Positions 8,201-8,536 of a stretch of 8,536 nt of DNA are shown here, one piece after another. The translations under genes and the position numbers were made by a program. A model generated the notes under the pieces. It was given only the letters and a program-made list of their open reading frames with translations, had not been told where the DNA came from and did no database searches. Positions within the stretch are counted from its first letter, which is position 1. Every line of letters starts with the position of its first letter. Where the stretch lies: positions 1-8,536 of the forward strand of contig JAUILX010000038.1 in the NCBI GenBank assembly GCA_030433395.1, in the 5' to 3' direction. Origin of the DNA: Chlamydiia bacterium (GTDB lineage: Bacteria; Chlamydiota; Chlamydiia; Chlamydiales; JACKPQ01).

Positions 8201-8536
8201 CAATATTTCATGAGCTTTCCAATCGTCACGATTGATATAATGCACATCGTTTGTAGCAACTAGGGGCACGCCATACTTTTCTGATAGCTCTTTGAAAGCT
8301 GCTATCACTTTTTGCTGTCCGTCGACAAAATCTTGATATTGGGCGTGGAGCCAGCTCTCTTTTGACAAACCATCGTCAGTTTCCATAACGTGGTTTTGAA
8401 CTTCTAGGTAAAAATCATCACCAAAAGTGCGGCAATACCATTCAATCTCCGGGCCCACATCCTGCCCTTCAATCACAAGCCGCGACAACTTTGATGAGAG
8501 CGGCCCGGATAAGCAAATAAGCCCTTCGCTATGCTG
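5243..8536 (-). CDS. dnaE: DNA polymerase III alpha subunit, N-terminus beyond right edge
   Basis: The frame stays open from the TAA at 5245-5243 to the right edge, 1097 residues in the window; the TTG near 8488 is internal, because the preceding codons (EGLICLSG) also fit DnaE. DnaE is the catalytic subunit of the replicative polymerase, adding nucleotides on leading and lagging strands with the beta clamp and clamp loader. Numbering from the edge: the rest of the PHP domain with ATNDVHY near 93; the palm with GPGRGSGAGS, then PDIDVDI carrying catalytic Asp326 and Asp328; HAAGLIISG; third catalytic Asp478 in KIDFLGL; fingers with YRPGPMEMIPSF, VYQEQVMQIA and FNKSHATAYGYL; helix-hairpin-helix GIKGVGHG near 748; an OB-fold from about 905 to 975; and a C-terminal domain likely to bind tau. 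All three catalytic Asp are present and their spacing matches E. coli closely. Only part of the PHP domain is missing, by the window edge and not by mutation. It heads the visible gene block. Confidence 0.97.
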   Translation of the reverse strand, partial: QHSEGLICLSGPLSSKLSRLVIEGQDVGPEIEWYCRTFGDDFYLEVQNHVMETDDGLSKESWLHAQYQDFVDGQQKVIAAFKELSEKYGVPLVATNDVHYINRDDWKAHEILMNVQSGEPCSIIERDSFGNPKAKVPNPKRQVTSSHEHDFKSYEEMKKRFVDVPEALEETLKIAEKCTFTFDFSKRNYPVFVPPELEDKPYTAQERKVAAEEYLCTLCHAAIPKKYTAEALKHICDSDPMKVVTDRLNYELDIIISKGMCDYLLIVRDFIAWAKEQGIPVGPGRGSGAGSIILYLIGVTDIEPLRFSLFFERFINPERLSYPDIDVDICMERRHEVIDYTLRKYGRDNVAQIITFGTMKAKMVVRDVGRVLSVPLIKVNKIAKLIPDDLNITLEKALEVDQELKALCESDSEAREIIEYGKKLEGSIRNTGIHAAGLIISGDTLTNHIPICNAKDSDIYATQFSMKPVEAVGMLKIDFLGLKTLTSIQKAVDTIEQRSGIKIDWGNLPLDDAKTFELLTQGKTKGIFQLESSGMQDLSRQLHIDKFEEIIAVGALYRPGPMEMIPSFIARKHGSEVIDNDHPLMKDILDETYGIMVYQEQVMQIAQKLAGYSLGEGDVLRRAMGKKDHKEMASQREKFRAGAIANGISEEVAIRIFDKVEKFASYGFNKSHATAYGYLSYVTAFLKANYPKEWHAALMTTDIDDLAKVTKHISEAAEFDIPTLPPDVNESSIQFFPTEKGIRFALAGIKGVGHGVVEAILEERKKNGAFKNLFDFLKRIDTTKVGKKVVQNLIIAGCFDWTGWSRKCLVENLEPMFECALREQKEKSKGVMDLFELIGEQKLGFEEPQDTITELPKQEILKKEKELLGFYLSGHPMDEYRDTLQQIDVTPLESLKEVKHGSAIKAAFIIESVSTKISKAQKKFAILTISDGVERYELPIWPNQYEEKGHLLIENSLILAVLIVNNEDGDVSLKNQWFDELIGLDEARLSEAEDAFKSAKRYARKKPVEEKAMTEAEPAKQILKILFDAESAKLSHILHLKKLFHTYPGNVPVEIHFQAADKSIGKIDIDAGWGVTLNSHLQSGLEQLPSLIRCGVS

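Noticed and set aside
7545..8213. Several plus-strand frames of 68-89 codons
   Set aside because: They are antisense to the palm and PHP regions of dnaE and have no family features.
8486..8488. TTG codon as the start of dnaE
   Set aside because: The reading frame continues to the right edge with DnaE-like residues (EGLICLSG), so the real start is outside the window.

Overview
This window most likely comes from a Gram-negative bacterium of the phylum Chlamydiota, probably an environmental (amoeba-associated) lineage rather than Chlamydia itself. The basis is gene content and order: a DNA polymerase III alpha gene is followed on the same strand by a TPR outer-membrane assembly factor, an LptE-like lipoprotein and an RsbW-type histidine-kinase-fold protein. 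From memory, dnaE and rsbW flank a few envelope genes in the same way in Chlamydia genomes (around CT545-CT549 in C. trachomatis). Large YD-repeat (Rhs) proteins are, also from memory, a feature of environmental chlamydiae. The assignment is an inference and needs a database search.

All convincing genes are on the minus strand, so transcription runs from the right edge to the left. From 8536 down to 5243 is dnaE, lacking only its N-terminal part, which lies beyond the right edge. Then come bamD-like (5222-4314), lptE-like (4317-3730, overlapping bamD by 4 bases in an ATGA junction) and rsbW-like (3713-3285). Gaps of 20, -4 and 16 bases indicate one transcription unit coupling replication, outer-membrane protein assembly, LPS export and sigma-factor control. 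Gene functions are inferred from motifs.

A 98-base gap (3187-3284) separates this block from the last gene. It holds a hairpin that may end the rsbW transcript, a weak promoter candidate and a good Shine-Dalgarno site. From 3186 to the left edge runs one uninterrupted open frame of 1062 codons with no stop. It encodes a secreted Rhs/YD-repeat protein: a signal peptide, an Rhs-type N-terminal domain, then a long ladder of YD-type repeats. Because its stop codon lies outside the window, an ORF search that requires one would miss it. Its C-terminal end, where Rhs proteins carry their core and variable effector tip, is not visible.

The four conserved genes look ordinary for the lineage. The parts worth a second look are the long Rhs protein beside a conserved block, the BamD-like protein without a lipidation cysteine, and the small intergenic region. 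I saw no tRNA, rRNA, CRISPR array, insertion sequence or attachment site.
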